Assembly (NCBI GenBank): GCA_024638885.1
Contig: JAHEJL010000002.1
Coordinates: 186,001 to 250,000, forward strand
Direction: 5' to 3'
Length of the DNA stretch: 64,000 nucleotides
Source of the DNA: Coraliomargarita sp.
GTDB taxonomy: Bacteria > Verrucomicrobiota > Verrucomicrobiia > Opitutales > UBA953
The notes under the pieces were generated by a model. That model was given only the letters and a program-made list of their open reading frames with translations. It was not told the origin of the DNA and made no database searches. Positions 1 to 8,432 of the stretch are shown here, one piece after another. The translations under genes were made by a program, and so were the position numbers. Position 1 is the stretch's first letter. Each line of letters opens with the position of its first letter.

Positions 1-975
1 GCGCGTCGAGAGTCTCCGGACTTCTTCATCTTCTCGGATGCCGTCAACGTGTCGGCCAATGCCGCGGCGGCCTTGAACCGTCGCATGCTCCTGCTCGAGG
101 CCGGGCTGCTGGCCCCTCGGATCGCCAAGGGGGTCCTCGATAAGGCTCAGGTGGCCAAGGTGCTTTCGCCCCAATCCCTGCGTAAGGGATTCCCACCCCT
201 GTCCGCCCTGACGGCCGCCGCCCGCGCCGATAAGCGCGCCTTGTTCGTCCGAGGTCTCTCGACCTATCTGGGTTTCGGTCATCCGGCCGCGGATGCGCAG
301 GAGGCCCTCCGTCTCTTCGAGGCCTCCGCTTGCCTTTCAGATGCGGACGCCTTCCTGGTCATCGCCTTGCACTTCGATGCCGCCAAGGGATATCCTTCTT
401 CCAAGGAGACGGCTTGGGCTTTCTATTCGATCGCGCGTAGCCTTGGTTCGAGCGATCCGTTCTGCATCGCGCGCCTTAACCAGCTCGCGGAGGATGAGGT
501 GTCGGTGGATTGGGCCGGCACGCCCGAGATCCTGCTCGGCCATCTCCAGCAGGGACGCATCACTCCGGCGATCATCCGCGACCTGGCCGACCTCTCCGTC
601 TACAGGACGGTCCGGGCGGGCCCCGCGCCGGGTGCCGTCGATCCTTTCGATACCGCCGCCACGCAGGAGGTCCCGCTTTCCAAGGCCAAGGTGTTCTCGC
701 TCACCCGATCCATGCTCCAGCTCAAGCTGAAGGTCAGCGAAGTGTCGTCCGACGACGAGTCGGCCTTCCGCAAGTGCTGGGACGACGGCACGACCCGATT
801 CTATTCGGTCTCCGGAGTCGTGACATTTACGAACGCCTCTTCCCGTCGTGAGCGGGCCCCCTTCACGCTCTGCTTCAGCATCAAGGACGCCGACGGTCCG
901 CCTGAGCTGTTATACCTCTCCGCAGGTACCGCCCAGTTCGGCGAATGTCCTGCGCAGTGCGGCCGTGGCCTCTGA
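1..975 (+). CDS. Hypothetical protein, 5' end outside the window; possible Sel1/TPR-like helical repeats
   Basis: The reading frame is open from base 1, so the gene begins upstream; the GTG at 49 is only the first in-window start codon. About 325 codons are visible. The middle part (bases about 235-480) is alanine-rich and helical, with a spacing like Sel1/TPR repeats (for example ADAQEALRLFEASA, followed by KETAWAFYSIARSLG). This is a weak resemblance, not a firm assignment. The C-terminal 100 residues look like a separate mixed alpha/beta domain with no motif I recognise. It ends five bases before the stop of the converging GYF_2 gene. It probably belongs to the large accessory locus that follows, because of its position and similar composition. 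Function unknown. Confidence 0.7.
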   Translation, partial: ARRESPDFFIFSDAVNVSANAAAALNRRMLLLEAGLLAPRIAKGVLDKAQVAKVLSPQSLRKGFPPLSALTAAARADKRALFVRGLSTYLGFGHPAADAQEALRLFEASACLSDADAFLVIALHFDAAKGYPSSKETAWAFYSIARSLGSSDPFCIARLNQLAEDEVSVDWAGTPEILLGHLQQGRITPAIIRDLADLSVYRTVRAGPAPGAVDPFDTAATQEVPLSKAKVFSLTRSMLQLKLKVSEVSSDDESAFRKCWDDGTTRFYSVSGVVTFTNASSRRERAPFTLCFSIKDADGPPELLYLSAGTAQFGECPAQCGRGL

Positions 976-996
976 GCCGGTCAGGGAATGACCGGC
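976..996. repeat. Perfect inverted repeat at a convergent gene junction (possible bidirectional terminator)
   Basis: An 8-bp perfect stem (GCCGGTCA / TGACCGGC) with a 5-base loop lies directly after the stop of the first gene and includes the stop codon of the converging gene (981-983). There is no T-tract on either side, so a role in transcription ending or mRNA 3'-end protection is inference. Confidence 0.45.
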
Positions 997-1892
997 AGCT
1001 CGCCGACCAGTTTGCTCCGCTTGGCGAGCAATTCTGACAGGAGGTGGGCTTCCCGGATGGCCTGCTTGGTCTCGAACGAAAGGGTGATTTGGGTAGGACG
1101 GCGTCCCAGCATCCGCATCTTGAGGGGCGTCGCTCCGGCCTGGGCCAGCTTACCTACGAGCATCTTGTCGTCATCGCTCAGGAAATGGCAGACTTCCGTC
1201 ACGGTGTTCTTCTCGTCTACTTCGCGATATGCCTTGTGCGCCGGAATCACGCTGGTTTCAAGGGCTTGGTTATCGAACTCGAAGCGAAGCTGATCGTGGA
1301 AAATCCAGGTCCTTCCCGCGTAGAACGTCACGAGATGGGACTGTCCGGAAGCGTCGACGAGCACGCGAAGCGGGATGCGGTTCCCGATGTTTTCGTAATA
1401 GCGGTGCGAATAGACGACGGAGACCTGGTCATCGGAGCGCTTCTCGACGAAGGACGAGGCGATCAGTCCGGAAATCTGCTGCTGAACATCGCTCAAGGCC
1501 TTGCGCGAGGCGGCGGAGCCGGGCGTGTTTCCGGCGGCAGGCTGGGGTGTGGCGGTCGTCTGTCCGGCGCTCCCGGTGTTGGGCTCATCGTCCCCTGCCA
1601 GGACGAAGTAGGCGGCCGCCCCGGCGACGATCAGCACGCTGACGCCTATGCCGATGAAGAGGGGGGTGTTGCTTGAACCGGCTTGGGCTTGCGCGCCCGG
1701 GCCGGCCGCGTCGATCCGATCCTTCAGGTCGCTGAGCTTCGCCCAGGACTCCATGCCTTCGGTCCAGCAATCGTCCGTCCATTCCAACTGACCTGAGGCG
1801 ATCAATCCTGAGATGGCGCCAAGGGGGTGGATGCCGACCGGGTTGCCCTTGCGAGAGACTTCAAGTTGGGGTTCCGGTCCGGACTGGCTCAT
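981..1892 (-). CDS. GYF_2 (DUF4339) domain membrane protein
   Basis: 303 aa. Residues about 8-57 match the GYF_2/DUF4339 pattern: a short strand, NPVGIHPLGAI, then a conserved WTDDCWTEGMESWAKL segment. GYF-type domains bind proline-rich peptides. One hydrophobic segment at about 77-100 (FIGIGVSVLIVAGAAAYFVL) predicts a cytoplasmic GYF_2 head and a C-terminal domain (about 130-303) on the other side of the membrane. The tail is mixed alpha/beta and unrecognised. The same architecture occurs in the two tandem genes at 5456 and 6466, so it probably works with them although it is on the opposite strand. ATG start; no Shine-Dalgarno sequence. It is divergent from the nuclease-like gene at 2021, and the 128 bp between them must hold both promoters. 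Confidence 0.8.
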   Translation of the reverse strand: MSQSGPEPQLEVSRKGNPVGIHPLGAISGLIASGQLEWTDDCWTEGMESWAKLSDLKDRIDAAGPGAQAQAGSSNTPLFIGIGVSVLIVAGAAAYFVLAGDDEPNTGSAGQTTATPQPAAGNTPGSAASRKALSDVQQQISGLIASSFVEKRSDDQVSVVYSHRYYENIGNRIPLRVLVDASGQSHLVTFYAGRTWIFHDQLRFEFDNQALETSVIPAHKAYREVDEKNTVTEVCHFLSDDDKMLVGKLAQAGATPLKMRMLGRRPTQITLSFETKQAIREAHLLSELLAKRSKLVGELPVIP

Positions 1893-2020
1893 CGGGACGA
1901 AGATGCCATCCGGCGTCCCATTCAGGCAATCTTAAAGAAGGATATGGCAGGTCCGCCTTGCCTGCGTCGTGAGTTCGGTTGTTTATCCTGAGGCATACCC
2001 CGCTGTCGAAGCATTCCAAG

Positions 2021-5000
2021 ATGCCCCTGCACCTCAAATTCCATGGCGCGCTCGGTGAAGTCACCGGCTCGACCTCCTTTCTCCGTCTGGTCTCGTCCGG
2101 AAACGTCTATGCAGTGGACTGCGGTTCGGCGCATAAGCGCGACGTGCTCCATGAGCCGGCCCACCCGCAGAACCTCCCCGACGGCTGCAAGCCGAACCTG
2201 ATCAAAGGACTTTTCCTCACGCATGCGCACGCGGATCACCTCGGTATGCTGCTGTATTGGGTCAAGGCGGGCTTCACCGGACCGATCTATTGCACGACGG
2301 AGACCGCCCGTTTCGCCTACTTCGCCTGCGAAGATTCCCTGCGTATCCTCTTACGAGAGAACTCGAAGGCAGACGTCGGTGAGGCAGAGAAGGTCGCCGC
2401 CCAGAAGCTGCTTGAGAACCACGTGCCTTGCCTGCCAGGACAGGAGTTATCGGTCGAGCCGGGGCTGGCCGTCGTCTGTTTTCCGACCTCACATATCGTA
2501 GGGTGCGTCGGTTTCCAGTTCGCGGCCAGCGATGCCGAAGGGGGCATCAAGCGAATCTATTTCACCGGTGACGTGGGCACGGTCGAAGACGAGCAGGAGA
2601 CCCGCAGCTTGATGCGTACGCGTAAGCGTCCGGATAGGCCCTCCGACTTCGTGATCACGGAGTCCACTTATGGCGACAGGCCGCGAAAGGCGGGTGACCG
2701 TTCAGGTAAGGCGAGATTGGAGCGCATGGCCGAAGTGCTTGAGCGCGGCTTCCGCCATGGTGGCGTCTCGAAGGTCGTGTTCCCCGCCTTCTCACTCCAG
2801 AGAAGCCAGGATCTGCTGTTGGACATCTATCAGGTGCTGGCCTTCAACCGTGCCGCGACCGGGCTTTCGGCCGGCGTCGTCCCTAAAGTCTATCTCGATT
2901 CCAGTCTCGCGACGTCGTTCATGACCGTATTCCGAGACGTCTATCGGGCGGGGTTGGATGGTCGCGGCGATTGGGTCAATCCGTCGGCCTCGTTTCTCGG
3001 TGAGTTCGGCGGCGATCTTGTCGCGGTCGACGAGACTTTGGGCAAGCTGCTGCTGTTCGACGGACCAGGAGCATGCGTCCGTCTTTATCATAACGGTGAA
3101 GCCATGGAAGTCTTCTGTGGGCCGATGCCTCAGAAGCCTCATGGGCCTTACGTCGTCATCTGTGGCAGCGGCATGACCAGCAATGGCGCGATCCAGCGCT
3201 ACCTTTACGACTACGTCGAGGACGAGTTCACCACCTTTGTCATCTCCGGGTATGTGCGGGCGAATTCGCCGGGGGCCCGGTTGCATGATATCTGCAAGGA
3301 ATCCGCGGAGCGTCGTGCCACCATGGTCATGGAGCTCAAGGAGGACAAGAAGCGCAATCTTCCGAAAAAGAACCTGTTCGGCAGCGACATCAAAGCCGAT
3401 TGCGCCTCGATCTCGGAGTTCTACTCCGGGCATGCCGATGGTCCGTCGATCTGTAGGTATGTGCTCGGCGAGGATGCGTCGGAGCTTGGCGTGCTTAAGC
3501 GGATCTTCCTGATGCATGGCGAAGATTCCAGCCGGGCCGGCCTGGCCAAATTGCTGGAAGAGCGGCTGCTTTCATCGCAGGTTGACGGAGCCGCGCGTGC
3601 GACCATCGAATGCCCTTTTCCGGTTTCCCCATGGTTCGATTGCGGTGCCAACCGTTGGCTCGAGGAAAGGCCGGTCACCATCAGTCTATCGGTCCTGGTG
3701 CCGTCAGGCGAAGATATCCTTGGCGCCGCGCTGTCAGTCTTCGTGCCGGGAGATGTCCGGACCGAGCCAGGTCGCGCCGTGCTGAGTCAACGGTACGGTC
3801 AGGCCGAATCTGAGACCGTCCTCCGGGTCAAGGTCTTCAACGCCACGCATCGCAAACTGATCGCTGAGACGACCTTCGCCGGGGTCGACGGACTGCTTGA
3901 CGCCGGCCGTGTCGCCTTCCGTTGGCGAGAGGTGCTCAACGTCCTTCAGCTGCAGAAGAGCGATTACTTCGCGGGTCATAAGCTCTGCGCCAACGAGCAG
4001 GAGTTCCAGGAGTTCGAACGGATGCGTCGCAACCTGGTGCAAGGAGGCAGGCAGCGCCTGCACGGCTTCGTCGTCGCCGGCAAAGCCGCGTTCACGCCCG
4101 AGGAGATGTCCGCGATGGAGGCCTTGCTCACTCCGCACGTCCCATTCTACGTTTTGGACAACCAGTATCTTGCGCGTCTGAATGCGGCGCTATTCAGCGG
4201 TCCTGACCAGCCCAAGCTTTCCAAGAACGGTGCTTTCTACGTTCCCCTGAAGCTATCCGATCCGATCGTGCCGATCGCCCGTCCTTTCGGTTGGGAATGT
4301 CTGCGCAACCTGCTCATCCAGGTGGCGGGAGACGCCCAGATCAAAGAGACCCGTCAGCCGGCCAGGCCTGCGGCCCCTGCGACGGTCCCGAAAGCTGCCG
4401 TTCCCGGGGCGGCCACCGTCGTGCCTGCCGAGCGTATCCAGCCAGACCGAGTCGGGATTCCGCTCGAGGCGTATGCCGCTTTGCGGGTCGGGCAGAAGGT
4501 CGAGGTCACGGTCGAGGCGCCGTTCGCTACCGGCAAGGCCAAGGGCATGAAACTCCGGGTCAAGACGACGGGCGCACTCGGCGTGGTCTACGGCGCCAAC
4601 TATCTTGGCGGAAGCTTCGAACACCCGGTCGGCACTTCGATCGAAGTTTATGTCAGGTCGATCGACCCCGAGCTGCGCAAGGTGGAATTCATCCTCACGC
4701 CGCCTTGTGAGAGCGAAGCAGCTGTCCAGTCGCTATCCGCCTCGATGGGTACGGTCACCTGGCGCAGGCTTGCGGAACTCGTTCCCTGCGACCTACGTCG
4801 GCTCTCCGGTCTGGTCGGCGATTATTGCAAGTTGCTCGTCGAAGACTACCGTTCGATTGCTCCTGAAGTGCTCGTGCCTGCCGGCCAGGAGGTGGAGATC
4901 TATCGTCGTATCGCCCAGGGCTTGGAGCAGGAAAGGGTCAGGCGCAACAGCCTGCCGCCGGCCGCAGAGCCGTTCACCTTCGAGAAGATGGCCCGGATCC

Positions 5001-5407
5001 TCGGCGGGGAATGGAAGGCCTCGGACGTCCTGGCCGCGACCCGATACTTCGAGGGCGCATCGCAGCACGAAGTGGCGCAGATGGCGCACGCGATTCTCTC
5101 TCAGGCGCCTGCCGGCGCCGAGGGCGATGTTTTCCCGCTGGAGCACAAGGACCTGTTCTATGCGGCCTGCGTCGAAGCGACCCTCGTCGGATGGGCCGAG
5201 GTCCCCGTCGTGCTGTCCGAGCCTCCCGCCCGGCCTTTGCCTGCGCCTTCCCATTACGTCCTGCGCGAGTTGGCGGCGATCTGGGGGGTGAGTCCCGCCG
5301 CCTTGCTTCTCGAGGCGGAAGAACTCGGGCTGGACCTGCGTTCCGACGTCCTGCTCAACGTGGAGGAGGCCAAGCGCCTCGGTTCCAAGGGGGGGCGCAT
5401 AGCCTGA
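2021..5407 (+). CDS. Metallo-beta-lactamase/beta-CASP nuclease-like protein with S1-like and IF2_N-like C-terminal domains
   Basis: 1,128 aa from the ATG at 2021. A TTG at 1979 would add 14 residues, but the fold starts right after the chosen Met. The N-terminal ~520 residues have the full motif set of CPSF/RNase J-type MBL-beta-CASP enzymes: THAHADH (H68, H70, D72, H73), TSH (H158), TGD (D184), ESTYGDR, a beta-CASP insert with SGMTSNG and SGYV, SGHADG (H471) and MHGE (H499). Family members cut RNA, or sometimes DNA, with two zinc ions. Residues about 807-895 resemble an S1/OB RNA-binding domain (VGQKVEVTVEA, then YVRSIDPELRKVEFIL). The last ~50 residues (LRELAAIWGVSPAALLLEAE onward) resemble the IF2_N module. 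All metal ligands are present, so catalysis is likely. In its context it is a candidate RNA-cleaving effector or ribosome/RNA-targeted nuclease. Substrate unknown. Confidence 0.85.
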   Translation: MPLHLKFHGALGEVTGSTSFLRLVSSGNVYAVDCGSAHKRDVLHEPAHPQNLPDGCKPNLIKGLFLTHAHADHLGMLLYWVKAGFTGPIYCTTETARFAYFACEDSLRILLRENSKADVGEAEKVAAQKLLENHVPCLPGQELSVEPGLAVVCFPTSHIVGCVGFQFAASDAEGGIKRIYFTGDVGTVEDEQETRSLMRTRKRPDRPSDFVITESTYGDRPRKAGDRSGKARLERMAEVLERGFRHGGVSKVVFPAFSLQRSQDLLLDIYQVLAFNRAATGLSAGVVPKVYLDSSLATSFMTVFRDVYRAGLDGRGDWVNPSASFLGEFGGDLVAVDETLGKLLLFDGPGACVRLYHNGEAMEVFCGPMPQKPHGPYVVICGSGMTSNGAIQRYLYDYVEDEFTTFVISGYVRANSPGARLHDICKESAERRATMVMELKEDKKRNLPKKNLFGSDIKADCASISEFYSGHADGPSICRYVLGEDASELGVLKRIFLMHGEDSSRAGLAKLLEERLLSSQVDGAARATIECPFPVSPWFDCGANRWLEERPVTISLSVLVPSGEDILGAALSVFVPGDVRTEPGRAVLSQRYGQAESETVLRVKVFNATHRKLIAETTFAGVDGLLDAGRVAFRWREVLNVLQLQKSDYFAGHKLCANEQEFQEFERMRRNLVQGGRQRLHGFVVAGKAAFTPEEMSAMEALLTPHVPFYVLDNQYLARLNAALFSGPDQPKLSKNGAFYVPLKLSDPIVPIARPFGWECLRNLLIQVAGDAQIKETRQPARPAAPATVPKAAVPGAATVVPAERIQPDRVGIPLEAYAALRVGQKVEVTVEAPFATGKAKGMKLRVKTTGALGVVYGANYLGGSFEHPVGTSIEVYVRSIDPELRKVEFILTPPCESEAAVQSLSASMGTVTWRRLAELVPCDLRRLSGLVGDYCKLLVEDYRSIAPEVLVPAGQEVEIYRRIAQGLEQERVRRNSLPPAAEPFTFEKMARILGGEWKASDVLAATRYFEGASQHEVAQMAHAILSQAPAGAEGDVFPLEHKDLFYAACVEATLVGWAEVPVVLSEPPARPLPAPSHYVLRELAAIWGVSPAALLLEAEELGLDLRSDVLLNVEEAKRLGSKGGRIA

Positions 5408-5421
5408 GTTCCTCTAGGGCA

Positions 5422-5449
5422 TTGATTCGCTTCCTTCTATTTATCTAAT
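5422..5449 (+). promoter_or_regulatory. Candidate sigma70-type promoter with leaderless start
   Basis: TTGATT (5422-5427), a 16-base spacer and TCTAAT (5444-5449; five of six matches to TATAAT). The ATG of the first GYF_2 gene is at 5456, seven bases after the -10 box, where transcription would begin. The mRNA would be leaderless. Predicted by eye. Confidence 0.5.
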
Positions 5450-5455
5450 GAGGCC

Positions 5456-6460
5456 ATGAACCCGCCCGACCGTACCGCCATCTATCGCGTGTCCCGTAAC
5501 GGACACGTTCTGGGAGAGCACGACATCGACCGTATCGTGGAGCTGCTCGGCTCCGGCGAGCTCCAGTGGACCGATCTGTGTTGGACCCAGGGCATGGCGG
5601 GGTGGGGGCCGCTGACGCACCTGCGGAACGAAGTCGCCGCGGCCAAGGCATTCCCGCCCGTCGCCGCCATGCCGGGCCACGCTACCGCAGGACGGCGTCG
5701 GATTTCGCCGCCTCCTTCGCAGGTTGTCTCGCCCACGGTCGCGCCCGCTGGCTCCTCCGGTTGGTGGTGGATCGTCGGAGGCGTGACCGCGGGGGCGCTG
5801 GTCGGCCTGCTTTGCTCGCATCTCTTTCCCACGGTCGTGCAGGTCGAGCGTCCGGTGGAGAAGGTCGTCGAAAAACCCGTCGAGGTTGTTCGGACGGTCG
5901 AAAAGGTCGTGGATCGCACCGTCGAGCGTAAGGCCGACCTTTCGCCCGAACAAAGGGAAGCGCTCGTGCTGGTGGACCGCCTCTTCGACCCCAAGAAACG
6001 CACCGTCGGCGTCGGGCTCTTCAAGTTGTCCAATCGCGTCAAGGTATTCTATGAGGTGGAAGGCAAGGGCAGGGGCAACATCAACTCCGGCGCCATCGTC
6101 TCTCGCGTCGAATCCGCCTTCCGTGGCCATGGTTTCACGGTGCTTCCGCGCGATTCCAAGGAGTCGCCTTATAGCATCGTCAAGATCGGCGGACTCTTCC
6201 TCGAAGACACGAGCAGCAGCGGCTCCGTCATCAGCATCTCGGGTTCATATCGCGTCACGGTGGGGCAGCCGGTCCTGGCGCTGAACCCGTTCGACGAAGA
6301 CAGCGCCGAGACCAGGGCCATCAAGGTCGGGATCGTCGATCTCTATACTTTCAGCGGCGCGATCGACTACGGCTCGAACAACTTCTACAAGGTTCCTGAT
6401 GTCTTCGCGCGTGCGGCCGAGGAGTGCGCCACCAAGCTTCGCCTCGCTCAGGGTAACTAA
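5456..6460 (+). CDS. GYF_2 (DUF4339) membrane protein, tandem copy 1
   Basis: 334 aa. The GYF_2 domain covers about residues 5-57 (YRVSRNGHVLGEHDIDRI, then LCWTQGMAGWGPL). A Gly/Trp-led transmembrane segment lies at about 100-125 (GWWWIVGGVTAGALVGLL). A valine/glutamate/lysine repeat (VEKVVEKPVEVVRTVEKVV) at about 130-160 forms a probable extended or coiled stalk, and a C-terminal alpha/beta domain covers about 165-334. The domain order predicts a cytoplasmic peptide-binding head, one membrane pass and an extracytoplasmic sensor-like tail. It is a tandem duplicate of the next gene, five bases away: the first ~35 bases and the TM region are nearly identical in DNA, while the C-terminal domains have diverged. 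It begins the polycistronic block that runs to 12736. Role unknown; scaffolding by GYF_2 is inference. Confidence 0.85.
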   Translation: MNPPDRTAIYRVSRNGHVLGEHDIDRIVELLGSGELQWTDLCWTQGMAGWGPLTHLRNEVAAAKAFPPVAAMPGHATAGRRRISPPPSQVVSPTVAPAGSSGWWWIVGGVTAGALVGLLCSHLFPTVVQVERPVEKVVEKPVEVVRTVEKVVDRTVERKADLSPEQREALVLVDRLFDPKKRTVGVGLFKLSNRVKVFYEVEGKGRGNINSGAIVSRVESAFRGHGFTVLPRDSKESPYSIVKIGGLFLEDTSSSGSVISISGSYRVTVGQPVLALNPFDEDSAETRAIKVGIVDLYTFSGAIDYGSNNFYKVPDVFARAAEECATKLRLAQGN

Positions 6461-6465
6461 AACCC

Positions 6466-7488
6466 ATGAACCCGCCCGACCGTACCGCCGTCTATCGCGT
6501 GTCCCGCAACGGGCATGCGATGGGTGAGCATGACATCGACCGCATCGTGGAGCTCCTCGATTCCGGCGAGTTCCTCTGGACCGATCTCTGCTGGACGCAG
6601 GGTATGGCGGGGTGGGGGCCGTTGACCCAGCTGAGGGGCGAGGTCGCGGCGGCGAAGGCCTTTCCGCCGGTCGCCGGCATGCCGATGCCGGTGGCTTCCG
6701 GACGACGTCGGATGACGGCTCCCCCGCCTCAGGCGGTTTCGCTCGCGGCCACCCCTGCGGGCTCCGCCGGTTGGTGGTGGATCGTCGGAGGCGTGACCTT
6801 AGGCGCGCTGGTCGGCCTGCTTTGCTCTCACTTCTTTCCTACGATCGTCCAGGTTGACCGACCGGTCGACAGGATCGTGGAAAAGACGGTCGAGAAGCCC
6901 GTCGAGGTGGTCCGGACGGTCGAGAAGCCCGTCGAGGTGGTCCGTACGGTCGAGAAGCTGGTGCCTGCTCAGCTCACCGAAGAACAGAAGGCCGCGGAGG
7001 TCTTCTATCGTAGGTTCTATGACATTTCTTCGCACAAGAAGGGGTCTAGGCTTTTGAATCTTTCGGATCGCGTTAAGGTGATCTCCAACATCAGTGGCGG
7101 CGGTACCTATGCCTTTTCAGAAGGGCTGGTGAAGGCCAAGGTCGAAGCCGCGTTCAGAAGCCATGGATTCAAGGTCCTTTCCAGCGAATCAAAGGAGTAT
7201 CCCTTCAATGTCGTGTATATCAACGGCGTCTTCCTTGATTCAGGTACGAATCCCGGCGTGTCGGTGTCAGGTAGTTATGGCATCGAGATCGCTCAGCCCA
7301 TCTTTTATGTGAATAGCTTCGACGCCTCCGCGCCTTCTTCGGTCGTCATCAAGGACGGAGATATCGTGCTATACGAGAAATCCGGGGCGATGATCTACGG
7401 TTCTTACCGATTCGGGGAGATCGTAGAGGCTTATTCTAAGGTGGCCTTTGAGGCTGCGTCGGAGCTGCGTAAGGCTAACGACAACTGA
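6466..7488 (+). CDS. GYF_2 (DUF4339) membrane protein, tandem copy 2
   Basis: 340 aa, with the same architecture as copy 1: GYF_2 at about 5-57, TM at about 100-125, a VEKPVEVVRTVEK stalk at about 130-165 that is longer than in copy 1, and a diverged C-terminal domain. The stalk contains a nearly exact 30-bp tandem duplication (see 6886-6957). The C-terminal half uses more A/T-rich codons than copy 1 (many tct, ctt and tat codons), which suggests relaxed selection or a different origin for that domain. Translation probably couples to copy 1 (5-bp gap, no Shine-Dalgarno sequence). Function unknown; likely a partner or paralogous receptor to copy 1. Confidence 0.85.
   Translation: MNPPDRTAVYRVSRNGHAMGEHDIDRIVELLDSGEFLWTDLCWTQGMAGWGPLTQLRGEVAAAKAFPPVAGMPMPVASGRRRMTAPPPQAVSLAATPAGSAGWWWIVGGVTLGALVGLLCSHFFPTIVQVDRPVDRIVEKTVEKPVEVVRTVEKPVEVVRTVEKLVPAQLTEEQKAAEVFYRRFYDISSHKKGSRLLNLSDRVKVISNISGGGTYAFSEGLVKAKVEAAFRSHGFKVLSSESKEYPFNVVYINGVFLDSGTNPGVSVSGSYGIEIAQPIFYVNSFDASAPSSVVIKDGDIVLYEKSGAMIYGSYRFGEIVEAYSKVAFEAASELRKANDN
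6886..6957 (+). repeat. In-frame 30-bp tandem repeat encoding the Val-Glu-Lys stalk
   Basis: Two 30-base units (6886-6915 and 6916-6945) differ at one base and are followed by a 12-base partial third unit. Each encodes a TVEKPVEVVR decapeptide. The length differs between the paralogous genes, so the stalk may grow or shrink by slippage without breaking the frame. Confidence 0.85.
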
Positions 7489-7489
7489 C

Positions 7490-8359
7490 ATGAACATCTC
7501 CGAGGCGGTCCAGGTATTCATCCTGATCTACATCCTGGTCATCGCGGCCCTGTTCCTGACTTCCCGTTTCTGGTCGCCGCTGTTCAAGAAGTTGAAGCAG
7601 GCGTTGGGCTTCGCTCCGACTACCTCTGTTCAGCCTCTCGCCGGGACGCCGGTCCTGCCGGTCGTGGCAACGTATCGACCAGGCGCGCCCAGGCCTCCCA
7701 GGCTGCGGCCGCCTCCCATGCTGGCATTGGCAGACGCCGAGGACAGGAACGCCTATTTCCAGCGGCTGGTCGCGTGCACCAAGGTCGTCTCCTTCGTCTC
7801 CGCCACGAATCCGACCGGCTTCCCGACGGGACTTTTCAGGGAGTGGCTTTCCGGGCGCTACGTGGGCGGTCCGGATGCGCCTTTCGTCGATGTCGAGCAT
7901 CTCATGGCGTCTGCGAGCGACTCGCTGCCAGCAAGCTTGGCCGAATTCGAGGCGCTAGCCGATGAGCTTTCGGCCCAGGCCGCTTATGACGAGCTTTCGG
8001 ACCTGATGCATTTCTGTGGCGAGGCTTTCCCTTCGGCCAAGGCCGGGTCGTCCATCAGGGCGGCGATCGAAGTGCTGGCGGATCGTCTGGCGGTCGCCTC
8101 GCCTGCGGTGTCGACGGGGCAGTCCGCGCCGGATGAGCACGATCGCCGGCAGCTGGAGCGTAAGCTCGAGGTGGATTTCCTCGCCGATGTGCCGGCCAAG
8201 GTCGCCCACCTGCGGCGGATGCACGCCTTTTTCCGAGGGCGGCTCATCGCCTTGCGGGATGATGCCGCCGCGGAACGACGTGCGGAACGCATGTCCGATT
8301 GTCGTCGTCACATGGAGGAGCACGAGAAGCTGCTGGCTTGGCTCGGGACTTCCGTCTGA
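7490..8359 (+). CDS. Hypothetical membrane-anchored helical protein
   Basis: 289 aa from the ATG at 7490, one base after the previous stop. An in-frame upstream start at 7448 lies inside the preceding gene and is less likely. Residues about 7-27 (VQVFILIYILVIAALFLTS) form one N-terminal transmembrane anchor. A proline-rich linker (about 50-80) follows, then ~200 residues that look wholly helical with no catalytic motif. The overall layout is that of a membrane-tethered cytoplasmic adaptor. I do not recognise the family. It sits between the GYF_2 pair and the FHA-tailed trio and is probably co-transcribed with both. Proline-rich stretches such as PGAPRPPRLRPPPM (about 66-79) are plausible ligands for the neighbouring GYF_2 domains; this is inference. 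Confidence 0.75.
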   Translation: MNISEAVQVFILIYILVIAALFLTSRFWSPLFKKLKQALGFAPTTSVQPLAGTPVLPVVATYRPGAPRPPRLRPPPMLALADAEDRNAYFQRLVACTKVVSFVSATNPTGFPTGLFREWLSGRYVGGPDAPFVDVEHLMASASDSLPASLAEFEALADELSAQAAYDELSDLMHFCGEAFPSAKAGSSIRAAIEVLADRLAVASPAVSTGQSAPDEHDRRQLERKLEVDFLADVPAKVAHLRRMHAFFRGRLIALRDDAAAERRAERMSDCRRHMEEHEKLLAWLGTSV

Positions 8360-8432
8360 AGCGTTTCTATTCGTAGTCTTCTAAGCCTGCTTGTGGCTTG
8401 CCAGCCCAGTCGGCCTGTCCTTGTTTGTCGGG

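Noticed and set aside
6886..6957. Short direct repeats as a possible CRISPR array
   Set aside because: Units are contiguous, in frame and encode the VEKPVEVVR stalk; there are no spacers. No CRISPR array is seen in the window.
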